A DNA stretch of 64,000 bases, from assembly GCA_038087015.1 (NCBI GenBank), contig JASBNA010000039.1, forward strand, positions 62,001 through 126,000, given 5' to 3'. The stretch comes from Cerrena zonata (taxonomy: Eukaryota; Basidiomycota; Agaricomycetes; Polyporales; Cerrenaceae). The first letter of the stretch is position 1; each line of letters starts with the position of its first letter. The notes beneath the pieces are model-generated. The model saw nothing but the letters and a program-made list of their open reading frames with translations. It had not been told where the DNA came from and did no database searches. Made by a program: the position numbers and the translations under genes. This document shows positions 11,984 to 23,876 of the stretch, one piece after another.

Positions 11984-14713
11984 CTACCAGAACCAAGGGA
12001 AGTCATCATCATCATCACCCTCACCAGGATCCGGTGTCGGCGTGGGCTCAGGCTCAGGCTCGGGGATGGGGTCTTCTGCGCTCTTGCAGGTCTTGGGGAC
12101 GGAGTGATCGTCGGTACGAACTCCTCCACCCCAAGGGGTCCTGCCGTCAACACGAGCATCAGGACCGAGACCACGAGCAGCAAATCCTTCCCAAAGATCA
12201 CAGAAGTTCTCTCCGTTGGTGAGGGCTTGGTCTGCAGCAATGATAGCGTCACGAGCATCGAAGAACGAAGGTCGGCAAGGTTGAAGCTTCATTCCGTTCA
12301 AGACGAGTCTGGAGAAAGAATGAATGTTAGCACTTGTAATTCAGGTATCACAGGGTAGTTGGGATACGTACTGGAACATGAGAGAGTTTCCGTGCTTGGG
12401 GATCAAAGGTTTCTTCACACCAGAGGCGGTGAACTCCTGAGGACGGTAGAAATTGCCCTCCGGGACAGCACCATCATCACTAGGGTAAGGTGGGTAGAGC
12501 GAGTCGGAGAAACCGTGCTTGGCGATGAGTCGGTTGGACACAACCCAGAGGATCTCAGCCCAAACTTCACCAATGGCGTGGACACCCCAGTAGCCAGGCT
12601 TGTCGAGGGTCTTGTATGTCGAGGGGTTGATGGTCTCGTTCTGAAAATGCAAGATCAACAAAAGGGATGGATAGGTAAAGTGGGAAAATATTCACCAAAG
12701 AATAGACGTAGTTACGGATACCAGTATCACGATTGGCAGCCCAAGCACCCATGGCGTAATCCGAGTAGGTGCTGTTGCTCCTAATAGTGGTAGCCAGGAA
12801 ATCACCCCAACCTTCACCCATACCACCAGACTCGCCCCAACCGAGACAGCCAGAGTTGGCAGGTCCACCAGTCAAACGAGTGCTGAGACCGTGACTGTAC
12901 TCGTGGATGACGATACCAGCCTCGAGGTCACCATCACGGTAAGGGTTAGCGGTATTCCAGAGGTACATTCTGCAACGACCGTTCTGGCCATCGGGAGGAG
13001 TCATGAAGTTGGCGTTGTTGAAACCACTACCGTCCTGAGCGTTCATGATGACGGCATCACCTTCCTCACCACCACGGCCGAAGTTGTGCTGTTGGAAGTT
13101 ACCAGCGACTTCGTCGAAACCGTAACGGTAATAGAGATCGTGAATCATGTTACCGGTGTAGAAAAGTTGGGTAACAGCGACGTCGATGAACTTCTTGGCC
13201 TCGTCCATAGCCTCAGTCTTGTCAGTAGGCTGAGGGTCATAGGCGTAGTGGAAGGTCATGTTCTTGCCAGCATCAGGTCGGTAGTTCTCAACCCAAGCAT
13301 TCCTTCCTTCCCAGTTCTCGTGGGCGAAGACATTGTTACCCCATGTGGTGGTGGTGTTACTCCAGCCATCCTTCGACTTAGATTTGACAGTAGCAGGGTC
13401 ATTGTAGGCTCGAAGAGAGTGCCAACCAACAGGAGAAGCGAGGTGATCGAAGTTCTCGTGCTCGATGGTAAGGTTTCCTGTGGTGGGATCGTTGACGCCC
13501 CATCCAAACACGTTGTAAGTGGCAGGAGGGAGAGTCTTGGGCTCCTTTGGAGCGGGAATGGGAGAGTCAGAAGCCCAGTCGACGACTGAAACAATGCGAT
13601 GAGGCTCCATGACGGTCACGGCGGCTTCATACCAGTTGTCCTGCATCTCCACTTCGAACTTGAAACACTTAAAGTCAGATATTAATCCTACAAACGAAAT
13701 ATAGGTATGTGGCTCACTCTCCAAACGGCCTCGAGACTGTTCGAGTTGTCACCGGGAACTTGGATGTAAACCATCCTGGCCTTCACGGGGCTAACAGCAT
13801 CGGGAACATTGTCGATGACGAAAGCAGGGGTAACGCTCTCTCCTGTCAACTCGTGCACGAAAGTGAACTGCATCTTGTTGATGTAATCTGAAGGGCTCTT
13901 CATCATGGACTCAGCAAGACCAGAGTTGGGAGTGGCTGCAATCATGAACTGAAGCAAAGCTTGTCCAGAGAAGGCCTCCTCGGAAGAAGCGGAGAACTTG
14001 CCCTCAGCGGTCATCTTGAACGGTGTCTCGACATGAGCACAATTCCATTCGTGAATATCGCGGAGAGTATCAAGTCCTTGTTGTTCCTCGTGCATAACTT
14101 GTTGCATGGGGACTTGTTCACCCTGAGCAAAGAGTCGCTCCTGAATACGTTGCACACGAGACTCCATCTCGTCGGCGAGTTTCTGGCAGTATTCGGTGTG
14201 CAAGTCATCACGCTCGCCAGCGAGAAGGCCGAGCGGATCACCAGGGTGCACCCCTGAAGAACTAGAAGTGGCATGTTAGTCAAGCAACTGTTGGTAACAA
14301 TCAATTACACATACCGAGTCACCGTAGGAGAGAATGACGCCATCCTTGACATTAACGTTAATGTCACCATCTACGACTTCAACGCCATCCAAGTACTGTC
14401 TGGCAAAGACGTGTGTGATGCCAGTGTTCTTGTCGGTGTAAGAATCCTTGCGAATGGCGAATGTGCTGCCAATTGCGGTGTCCTTGGTGATGTCGGTAAT
14501 GAAACGACGAGCGACCTCTGTAGGGTCTTCACGGATAGCACCAAAGCTAGAGGTAGCAGCAGTGGGGGTAGTGCGGTAAGTAGCATGGGGGTGAGAGGGA
14601 CCGAAACCAAGGGTCTTGCGACGAAGTTGGTTGCTGTCACTGTGTGTGTTGTGCGCGAAGGCACCTGCCAAACCGGCGGCGACGACTGAAGCGACGAGTA
14701 AACGACGCATCAT
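11984..14713 (-). CDS. Secreted fungalysin metallopeptidase (family M36)
   Basis: An extracellular zinc endopeptidase that degrades protein. It starts with a secretion signal ([20 protein letters not shown]), then an FTP-type propeptide ([20 protein letters not shown]...[23 protein letters not shown]), then the catalytic domain with HEYSH in [19 protein letters not shown] and the downstream GMGEGWGDF segment carrying the third zinc ligand. The C-terminal helical domain continues with [21 protein letters not shown] and a conserved end ([15 protein letters not shown]). After that comes an unusual tail: alternating PE and PT, then DPGEG, five Asp and FPWFW. Four introns lie near 12310-12370, 12645-12695, 13670-13722 and 14260-14310. 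All conserved elements are present and no frame break was seen, so the protein should be active. It is the only clearly secreted degradative enzyme in the window. Confidence 0.92.
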
Positions 14714-16053
14714 GAGTGAGAGTGAATGAGAGGTGTTGTAAGTGATAAGAGTCGTCTCCCGGGGATCAGAGGGAGGATGAAGGTGAGAGAGGGGTACGCG
14801 GCCAGAGACAGTGCTTTATGTACCCTTGCCTTATCTCACCCAACAACTGCGGCAGTGCGGAGCGACTCACTTCCACTCCCCGAATATACCCAATCAGGCC
14901 ACCTTATGTCAGCAACTCGGTCCTTTTGGGCTATTCTGGCGCTCCGTTCGTCGTCTTTCCTCGCCAACACCCCCCTTCTGTCGCACTCTGGTATCGTGGT
15001 TCCAGCATGCATCTGTCTTTTGGGGTGTCATGGCTGCACAGGCGTCAGCAAATCAATCTCGGGCTATAGATATTTGAGAGACGGATAATTGTGCAAATGG
15101 TGAATGCGTGAATATACAGTGATACAAAGCTAGTAATTCCGTTGAGCATGAAATATATCTCGGGATAATGCTCTGTGGATCATGGCGTTGAATATTGAAG
15201 CTTGAAGCTTGAAGGAAGTAATGATGACGTACATGGGGCGCCGCAATGTTGATCCCCAAACTTCCCAAACACGCTCGCGATCCAAGCACACAGATGCAGG
15301 TAAATTGAATGTGATTCTTGATCTTTGCTGCGTCAATAAAAATGGTGGTCTCTTGTACTTATACTCTCATCTTACAAGGACGAGAATAAACTTGGCCAGC
15401 AGGAGGTTCAGAGATTCACCGTACTGAAGACTGAGTCTGCTTACTATTTAAGGTAATATCAATGTCTAATTTTGGAAATTAAAATGACGGTAGTAGCAGC
15501 AGGCTAGTCCTCCCAGTACTGTAGCATTCATTTCAGAGTTGGATGTAATGTCAATGAGAGGTCTCAAGAAATAGGGTTCGTAATAAGTATTAGCGTGCTA
15601 CGCATTCCAAATCTTCGGGCTGTAAATATTTGTATGATTTCTCTTCCTAGGACACGAGCCCGAGTTCTTGCTTCGACGGTGCTACCAGGCAGTGACGAGC
15701 GCAAGGTATCGTGATGAAAAAGGAGACCGCCTCCAAGCCAGTAGAGAGCCTGAGCACCGAGCTGTCTCGAATGGGACCACTGTTATCTGACGTGAGCATA
15801 TTCTTGTAGAAAGTGGACAGGCTGTCACCATGACTTCGTTCCGCGGAGCGATACAAAGATCTGGTTTCGCCCACGAGCAATAAGTCAGCTGGCCGTCGCG
15901 TCGCACTGACACTCCTTCAAATAGCAGATAGAAGCCAAATACTACACCTTTCAAATCCAAAAAAAATGATCGATATATTCTGGGGAAAGAGCTCGGTTCG
16001 CATAACAGGCCTTCCCACAGTGCAACCTGACTCTAGACCACCATCAACTTGGG
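14714..16053. other. Intergenic, divergent promoter region
   Basis: This separates the fungalysin start (leftward) from the PhyH-like start (rightward), so it holds both promoters. I see no further gene. Open frames such as 15647-15960 (-) have no recognisable content. Confidence 0.5.
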
Positions 16054-17188
16054 ATGCCTTCAGAATTGAAAACCCCCTATGACTCCCAAGGCTTTGTGAT
16101 CGTCCCCGACCTTATCGACCTCGACTCTCTAACGAGGTATGAGGATGCTGCAGAACGCACGATCTCGAAAACCCGAACAGGTGAATGGCCTCATCGACGT
16201 ACCGTAGGCCGACAATTTCCTCCATACGGGGAAGATAACCCAGATTCCTGGGGTGTACAACATCTAATGCATCTAGACCTGGGAGAGCCTGCATGGATTG
16301 AATTGTATACTTCGGCATATGTTAATGTCGCCAAAGAGCTTCTTGAGTGCGAAGAGGATGATCTTCAGATGGGTGAGTGTTGGATGATTATGATGTACTG
16401 ATTGTATAGGGATGGATGCTCAAGGATAAGGATATCGTCGTGACAAGAACTGTTCAATATGTTGATCAATCCGGAAACACAAAAGTTCGCTCTACGATGG
16501 CATCGCGATGATGTCAAAGAAACGGCGACTGATGAAGAGGAACGGGATGCTTTGGGGAAATGGCACTATGGCGTAAGTATAGACATACACCTCCAACCGA
16601 GAAATCATCTCGTTATCCCAAGTTGTGATACATAGATCCAGTGGAATACGTACGTCTACGACAACCATTATCCGTACAGTTTGATGCAACGAGTGGTCTG
16701 TTGAATAGTGCTATATATCGCGACACATGTCTATACGTCGTACCTGGATCCCATAATCACCCCCGTAGTGCAGAACAGAGAGTCCGTTCATCGACCATGG
16801 ATCCTCCCAAGGATCCAATGGATATGCCTGGAGCCATTCAAGTGACACTCCAACGTATGTCAATCCGAGTTTTAGCATCATCCCTTGAATAGATCAATCA
16901 CGGCATATTCATGACCTTCTTACAGGGGGAGAGTCAATATTCTACAACTCCAACATCCTCCACTGCGCGACTTACGACCCCTCTGAGAAACGTGCCACTC
17001 TACACGGTACCATGGGTTCAATCCGTGGCGGTTCGAGCCGGGCTAGGAATATTTTACAACATGGGTTGAACTGGATGACTGAAGATAGGTTTCGGGACAA
17101 TTTGGATGAGCGTGGTAAGAAGATGTTGGACAGGTTGATTCATATGAAACAAAATGCTGGAGAGGTTGGTTATTCGCTAGCGAACTAG
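16054..17188 (+). CDS. Phytanoyl-CoA dioxygenase (PhyH)-like Fe(II)/2-oxoglutarate oxygenase
   Basis: Joined exons give YDSQGFVIVPDLIDLDSL at the N-terminus, then MELFNMLINPETQKFALRWHRDDVKE, GIQWNTAIYRDTCLYVVPGSHNHPR, and RGESIFYNSNILHCATYDPSEKRATLHGTMG near the C-terminus. The HRDD segment supplies the H-x-D iron ligands, and ILHCATYD with the downstream Arg supplies the distal His and 2-oxoglutarate ligand, as in PhyH oxygenases. Introns: from 16373 to about 16447 (needed to join LQM to ELFN), about 16573-16635, one of about 60 nt that joins QWNT to AIYRD, and about 16856-16925. The native substrate of these fungal PhyH-like proteins is not known; I do not infer a pathway. The frame is intact from ATG to the stop at 17186-17188, and the next gene begins only 66 bp downstream on the same strand. 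Confidence 0.8.
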
Positions 17189-17254
17189 GGTGATCTACGC
17201 GAGAAGGGCTTCTTACACAGCTATGTCTTTCGTACCTTCTTTCGTTTCTTTACG

Positions 17255-19779
17255 TTGCTTCGAATGTTACAATCTGGGCTCGCTCTAAGATCTACTCTCA
17301 GACAATCAATCAGAGGTACCAAGCAATTACACTCATTTCAGATCTATACCACACGAGTATACCCATGGCGTCATGCGGTCCTCTCTCATAAGTCCTATCC
17401 CGGTTTGAACCTTAGTTCCTGCCGCTTTTCACACTCTACCTCTACCACGACCACGACCAGGATGCCCAAAGCTGCACCATTTGGAACATGGGAATCCCCC
17501 ATCACCGTCGACTCCTTAGTAGCGAATGTGCGATTGCCTTTCTCTGCTACTGTATGACCTCATCGGAATGATCAGTTAACAAGCCAACTTGATTCCTTTA
17601 CAGTCCGTCAGTGTCGACAATATTATTGTGGACCCTGTGACTTCTGTGATCTACCATGTTGAGAAACGACCCTCGGAGGAAGGACGTAGTGTTCTTGTTC
17701 GGACGGAGGACGGTGTTGATGTGATCGGCAGGGACTTCAATTGTCGGACATCTGTGCACGAAGTGCGTGATACCATGTCCATATTTCTTGATCTATACTT
17801 CTCCGATCTCATTGTGTCTCTGCTAGTATGGTGGAGCAGCAGCTACTGTATATGGAGGAACTGCGTACTTCTCAAATGCCAAGGATGGACGAGTGTACAA
17901 GGTGAAAGAAGGAGGCCAACCTGTCCCTGTTACCCCAGGTAAGTTATCCCTCGGTTGGAAGAGTAAAATTTCTTATGATACGTTTTAGAGAGCACAGTTC
18001 ATCGTTTCGCCGACTTCGTGGTCCACCCAATTCAAAATCGCTTCTTGGTAGCTATCTTGGAAGACCATACTAAACCAGATCCAGCCGATGTAGTGAACAC
18101 GTTGTGTGCCATTGACACTGAAAGCCAGACCGTTTCTCCCTTGGTATCTGGAAGTGACTTCTTTACCTCCCCTACATTCTCCCCGGATGGAACCCATCTT
18201 GCCTGGTCTCAGTGGTCTCATCCAGATATGCCCTGGGACGGCTCCGAGGTTCATGTTGGTTCAATTTCCTTCAAGGTGGACGGAAGTGGACTCGTGTTAT
18301 CTAACTCTACATACGTCGCTGGGAAGGCCCTGACTATCAGTGCTGGTGATCCTATCTGGATCTCGAACGATCGTGTTCAATACGCAAGTGACGAGACTGG
18401 ATACCAGAATCCCTACATCTACGACGTGAAATCCGGAAAGTCGTCCCTTGCTCTCAGCCAGCCCCTCGCAGAAGATTTCAGTCATCCAGCTTGGAGACTC
18501 GGTAACCGATACGGCGCATCTCTCAACAAGGAAGGATCGAAAGTCCTCTTCACTTCGTTGCGAGATGGCAGAAGCCGTCTTTACGTCCTGACATTGCACA
18601 GCAACGATTTGGAGGAGATCTCGTGCCCATACGTCAGTATCGAACACGTCTTCCAAGTCACGGATGATCATGTCGTCTTTGTCGGAGCCAAGATCGACGA
18701 ACCCGCCTCGATTGTCCTATGCAGCCTCAAAGACTACGCATTGCCTCACTATTCAACCCTCAAGACCCTCTCACCTAAGGGTGATCTCTCCAACAAGCTT
18801 ATTTCCAAGCCACAACCTATGACGTTACTAGTTCCTCCTAACAATGAACCGGTTCACATTGTTTATTATCCACCGACTAATCCCGAGTACGAACCTCCTA
18901 AGGATGAGAAGCCCCCTTGTATCGTTCATGTGCATGGTGGTCCCACTGCATTGCAGGATCAAGCTTACTATGCGAGCACTCAATTCTTCACGTCGCGTGG
19001 ATGGGCATGGTCTGTATTCCAAATTTCACTATAAAATCAAATCCATCTTACATTTCGTTATCGTCAGGATTAATGTCAATTACTCCGGTAGCAGTGGGTA
19101 TGGTCGGAAATACGTGTATGTCTAACTCTTAGCCCCTCCCAACCCGTTGACTGAAAGTTCTTTGTATCAGTGACAACCTTTATGGACAGTGGGGTGTTGC
19201 GGACACACGCGATTGCGCACTAGCTGTTGAGACGCTCTCCAAACCACCTTACTCGTTAATCGACCCCAAACGAACTGCCATACGTGGTGGTTCTGCAGGA
19301 GGATTCACAGTCCTCGCTTCACTGTTTGCCTACCCCGATGCTTTTGCGGCCGGAACGTCGATGTACGGAATCTCAGACCTCCGGAAATTGGATGATTTCA
19401 CTCACAAGTTCGAGTCCCGGAACGTGGAGAAGCTGATGGGTGGAACGTACTCTCAGGTTCCTGACGTATATAAAGCACGATCACCTGTATTCCATGCCGA
19501 TAAGATTAAGGCACCTCTTTTGGTGAGTTCTTTTTGAATCGTGGTACCGTGTTCGATGTTCTGACAAGTCGAGGTTAGATTGAACAGGGTTCTTTGGATG
19601 CAGTCGTGCCGCCGGAGCAAGCAGAGGATATCGTCAAGACTATCAAGGCGAAGGGTGGACGGGTAGACTATATTCTTTTTGAAGGTGAAGGGCATGGTTG
19701 GAGGAAGGCTGAGAATATCAAGACTGCTATGGAGAAAGAGCTTGCATTCTACGAGGATGTGTTTAAACTTAAAAAGTAA
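17255..19779 (+). CDS. S9-family serine peptidase (acylaminoacyl/dipeptidyl peptidase-like), possible dual localisation
   Basis: A beta-propeller plus alpha/beta-hydrolase peptidase of the prolyl oligopeptidase clan. The propeller part has repeated strands such as SPTFSPDGTHLAWSQW; the hydrolase begins at PPCIVHVHGGPT, with VNYSGSSGYGRKY, nucleophile motif RGGSAGGFT, Asp in QGSLDAVVPPEQAE and His in GEGHGW. All three catalytic elements are present. The first about 70 residues are Arg/Ser/Thr-rich, almost free of acidic residues (MLRMLQSGLALRSTLRQSIR) and resemble a mitochondrial leader. A second in-frame Met at 17462 (MPKAAPFGTWESPIT) sits exactly where the family's cytosolic forms start, so two products are possible. 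Introns include about 17549-17604, 17770-17830, 17940-17988, 19013-19071, 19117-19170 and 19522-19578. Bacterial and fungal relatives cleave short acylated or unmodified peptides. Confidence 0.85.
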
Positions 19780-20112
19780 CCTGTATGAACAAGGACTTCG
19801 AGGAAAATGGCATGCATCAAATAACAGAACATTGAAATCGGTGTAAAAATAACAGTACTAGATAGACAGGGTAACATAAGCACTTGTTCTGTGAATCCTG
19901 TTGTTCCGGGAAGAAGGTCAATATTTATGACGATTAATTATTTGACGATTGGTTTGTTTACCAGTAAGACCGGAATGATGATTGTGTCTCCACTAATCAT
20001 AGCCCCAGTAAAGGAGAGAGATGATGGGGGTAAAGGCATACATGCAAATCGATATGGGAGACTGGTGGTGAGAAGATGGGCATACGGTGTGTCTCCATTT
20101 CGTGTCTAAAGT

Positions 20113-20328
20113 CTAGAATTGGTTAACATCCGTAATGACCTTCCGAACGGCATCCTGGTTGAAATCAGTTATAAACAACATATCCTGTTTATCCATTACA
20201 TCGATAGAGCGCATTCCATAAACATTGTACCTCCGGTAACGTGTATGCCCAATGGGTTCCTGTAAGACCCTACTGTGATTCGCACCCCATTCTTCCCATG
20301 GCACTTCTAAGCGGGTACTATTCGACAT
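20113..20328 (-). pseudogene. Fragment of an F-box/propeller family protein
   Basis: The frame reads WEEWGANHSRVLQEP, then YNVYGMRSIDV and MLFITDFNQDAVRKVI. This parallels the intact F-box protein in this window at 34184-36038 (FLWGTQGSRGFRLP, SSYGMRFVDI, IHIFFADFNQRPIRKAL). Only this C-terminal stretch is recognisable; no F-box or upstream exons are seen between 20329 and 20930. I read it as a relic of a family member, though an exon of an unrecognised gene is possible. Confidence 0.45.
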
Positions 20329-20937
20329 TTTGTCGAGATATGGGCATAACGTGTGGAGAGGGATGTAGCCGCCGGCAATTTTATCATCGATTTTTACGAT
20401 TCAAGTCGCAACAAATGAGTTAATGATCCGTGAGGACCTCAGCGAGAAGAAATCATAGAAAACTCTCTAGAAGAGTTTCAATTAGACTTGATTCTCAACC
20501 TCGATGTTGAAAAGAGAACCAAGAGCTAGTGTTACCGTGACCGTACTGAGGTCGCCCCTCCATTCTCCCACGGTATATATAGCCGCTGTCCTACGTGATC
20601 AACATTCAACGACTAGTACACTGCAGCAAGTCTTTTACATTCTACCATCCTATACAGTCAGAATTCGTTTCATGAAGTTCAACCGATAGAGTAGCCAAAA
20701 TGTACGTGGTATTTTGACTGCAATTGTCTTGCCTCATACTGGCACAATATAGATACATGTCTAGGGGTTTTCTCAGAACGAAAGATATGGATAAGAAAAC
20801 ACACTAATCCCGAGTCTTAAACCTATACACTGAATTCTATACCCAACAGTAACCCAACTGTCAAAAGTAAAAGGGTGCCAGACCTTATCTTGCCATGTAT
20901 TAGGTTAGTCCACCACGCGACAGAAATTGCCTGTAAC

Positions 20938-22168
20938 TCACCAGGTATTACGGGCTGCAGAAGAAGTCACCGCTGTTGTATTCACAATAACTTCTGGTGC
21001 TGCAGGGGCACCCTTTCCATCAAAGATGCTACCGGGACCGAAACTCGGAGCTCCTCCCAGAGAACCCAAGACATCACCAATGTAATTCTGAGCAGAAACA
21101 CCCGCGGAGAACGTGTTGTTCCACTCCTGTAGAATGCCTTCTATGACCTTGACACCTGCCAGGTGAAGGTTGGCTATGGCTGGGTCTCCGCCCTTGTAGC
21201 CGTTGAATAGGTTGTCCGCAGCCGACCTCCCTGGAGGTGGACGGTCAAAGTCAGAACCGGTGCGCATGAGCATAATTCGGGAAAAGTCAGTTCGACGTGC
21301 GATGTTTCCACGCAGAAGTGCCTCGAGTACCGCGTTGTCCTCCTGCTGTGTCGTGCAATATGTCGCGGTACCATTTGTGACCAACTTGGTAAAGCTCTCG
21401 AATGCACGTCCGAGGAGCTCACCAGTCCACCAATTGTCGGACGTTGCGGTATCACAACCAATAATCGAGGGAATCGCTTGCGCGGATGCATTGGTGTAGA
21501 GCTTCCGATAATCTTGTGCTTCTTGCGTATCGTTAAGGGAGGCTGTCTTTGCAAAGGCAATCGCTCTCTGGCGTAGGGCATCGTTGAGCTGGAAGACCTC
21601 TGTGCCATAGATGAATTCCGGGTAACTATCGATGGATGTTGTACCCTGGGGTACGAATCCAGTCGAGAAGTTGCTGGGCTTTTCGCGCGCGTCGATCTCG
21701 TACTGGAGTCCTACCTGCACAGCGAACTGGGCGAAGGTCACGGAGGCAAGGGTGCCAACTTCAGGACTGATACCAGCCACACCCGCAAGAAGAAAGTAAG
21801 TTTGGGTAAGATTGAACTCCGACGACAAGACGAGGGCGAGGGTGCTCGACGCAGCATTGATCTCTCCTTCTCCCACAGTGATCAGACAGACGGAGCCAAC
21901 ACCGGTGCAGTGGACACTGGGGAACTCCATCGATAACCCAGGTAGGGTGATGTTCTGCTCAAGAAGGTTGAACTCAGGTATGCCCAGCCATACATCACGC
22001 TCTTCGTTGAACTGTACATAATGGAGGACGTCACTGAACGTCCGACGTCATGTGGATAGGTTTCAGACATACATAGCTGATAATGAAGGCCTTCGGTGAT
22101 ATTACTGCTTGCACAATCTGTACGAGCAGGAGAGCCGAGAAGCACTGAAAAAAGGAAGCAGCTAGCAT
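20938..22168 (-). CDS. Secreted purine nucleoside permease (NUP) family protein
   Basis: The first exon encodes a signal peptide (MLAASFFQCFSALLLVQIVQA); an intron then joins AFIISY to FNEERDVWLGIPEFNLLEQN. The body is characteristic of the NUP family (yeast-type nucleoside permease NUP1): GSVCLITVGEGEINAASST, YFLLAGVAGISPEVGTLASV, QVGLQYEIDAREKPSNFSTG, IIGCDTATSDNWWTGELL, TYCTTQQEDNAVLEALLRG and FSRIMLMRTGSDFDRPPPG. The fold is related to nucleoside phosphorylases, and there is no transmembrane region apart from the leader, so the protein may be an extracellular nucleoside-binding or cleaving enzyme rather than a true permease; family evidence for transport is old and indirect. I chose start 22168 because it creates the leader in frame. 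The neighbour to the left is an F-box relic. No break was found. Confidence 0.82.
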
Positions 22169-23876
22169 TCCGTAAAGTTGATGGAAGGGGGATAGAGTTT
22201 GGAATGGGAACCCAAATTTTGGCGAGCATTCTATACTGGTGTGCTGTGGGAAACATTATTGTTGTGGCACGGAAAAAGAGGACGATCGGGTCTGCCTCAA
22301 GGCCACCGGGCTGAGACTAACAAACGGAATCTGAACCCGAGTTCATTCTGTTACGAACAAACTCCGTTTCTATTCTGGGACGAGAGCATTGTTTGTGAAT
22401 AGCCGGCTCCTGCCGCCGCATGCTTCTGCGTCCGAATGGGGAATATGGAGTCCAGTAATTATCTTTCCTCATGTTGAAAATCTTCAAGATACCGGTTGTA
22501 AATATAAGGATGTGATATGGTGGCCTTGAGGCCTGAGATACCGGGAACCAGGAGGCATTGGTCATGGGGGCTGACATAAAAATTGCGATCAAGGTGAGAT
22601 CTTGACGGTTTCATTGCATCGTGACTAACAAAAAGCAACAGTTTCGGTACTCCAACTCTCGACACTGATAACAAAAGGACCGAGCAACTGAGATCCAGAG
22701 GCTGCTCTTTGCGCTTCACACGTGTATCCGTTTTGATGGGACAAACGCGCCTCCGTGTTCCATCCCACCACCCGCTTCATATTTCTTGACTTTATGTTCA
22801 CTGACACCCGATTCTTGTAACTCAGGTCGTCTTTCAATTATGGGACCTAGTGGTCGCACTGGATCATAGCCATTGTCCGACCATACGTTTACTTTCCCAT
22901 TTATCTTGGTTTGCTCGACATGACAACACCGTATTGGATTCGGATAGGTTGAAGGTTTCTATGTGAGTACATGGTTCGGTACTGAATGGACAGGTGCATC
23001 AGGGGAAGGATGCAGGTACCCGTTGTATCCTGGATCATATCCCGGTCTACTCAGACAATAGTCCTCCGTTACATATTATAGACTGGTCCAAGACCGAAGA
23101 CGTATCATTTACCTGCGGAAACTCAGTTTAAGTGTTGTGTTGTGGTTCCATAATCCTTGACTTAAAGATGTCACTCTTCTGACACTAGGTAAAAGACAAA
23201 GGTACGTGCAGTGCAAAGATATTGATGCGTCGCGTACCTTCCTTGATAAAACGAGGTAGAATAAAAAAATGTCCAACTCTGTAAGATCACCGGCCTCAAA
23301 TTTGATCTAGGTCTTTCGTACGAGGATCACATCGCTTCATGTGGCGGTAAAAATGGTCTTAATGGGTGAGGGTCCTCGTCTGGCAGTCACGCTATAGCGT
23401 TGACATTTACATTTGGATGATAGATGGCTCGCAATGAACGACACCTAGCATCAAGCAAATGAAATGATACAGATAAGCACAAATGAATTTGTAGAGTATT
23501 CAGCTCTGGAGGAAGACTAACAAAACGTCCTGTTCACCTAACGCAGCACCGTACATGTGACCGACTGCACTTTACATCTCAGACAAAAAAAACACACTAT
23601 CTATGAGCTTTTGCGACCAAATATAAGCTGGCACATGTCCTCTCAAACCCCACCTTATTGATATTTCTAACCTTAGTGTTGACATCTTGCATCGCCTGTT
23701 TCTAAACCCACCATATACTGGTAATCATCTCTCCTTATCTGGATGATCTGTTGCTTATTTCACATTGAACGTTGGACACCCCGCAGCTGTCTACGGAACT
23801 CTAAGTCGTCTCAAATGGCATATATAGCCTTTGTAACTTCTCATGCTGCACGTAGCATCCACCAACCCTTTCCCCC
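22169..23876. other. Gene-free stretch of about 1.7 kb
   Basis: I found no exon series or recognisable protein on either strand. It lies between the NUP gene (leftward) and the seven-helix protein gene (rightward), so both promoters are here. Confidence 0.5.

Noticed and set aside
15647..15960. Minus-strand open frames between fungalysin and the PhyH-like gene
   Set aside because: Short, overlapping in two frames and without homology that I recognise; most likely chance.
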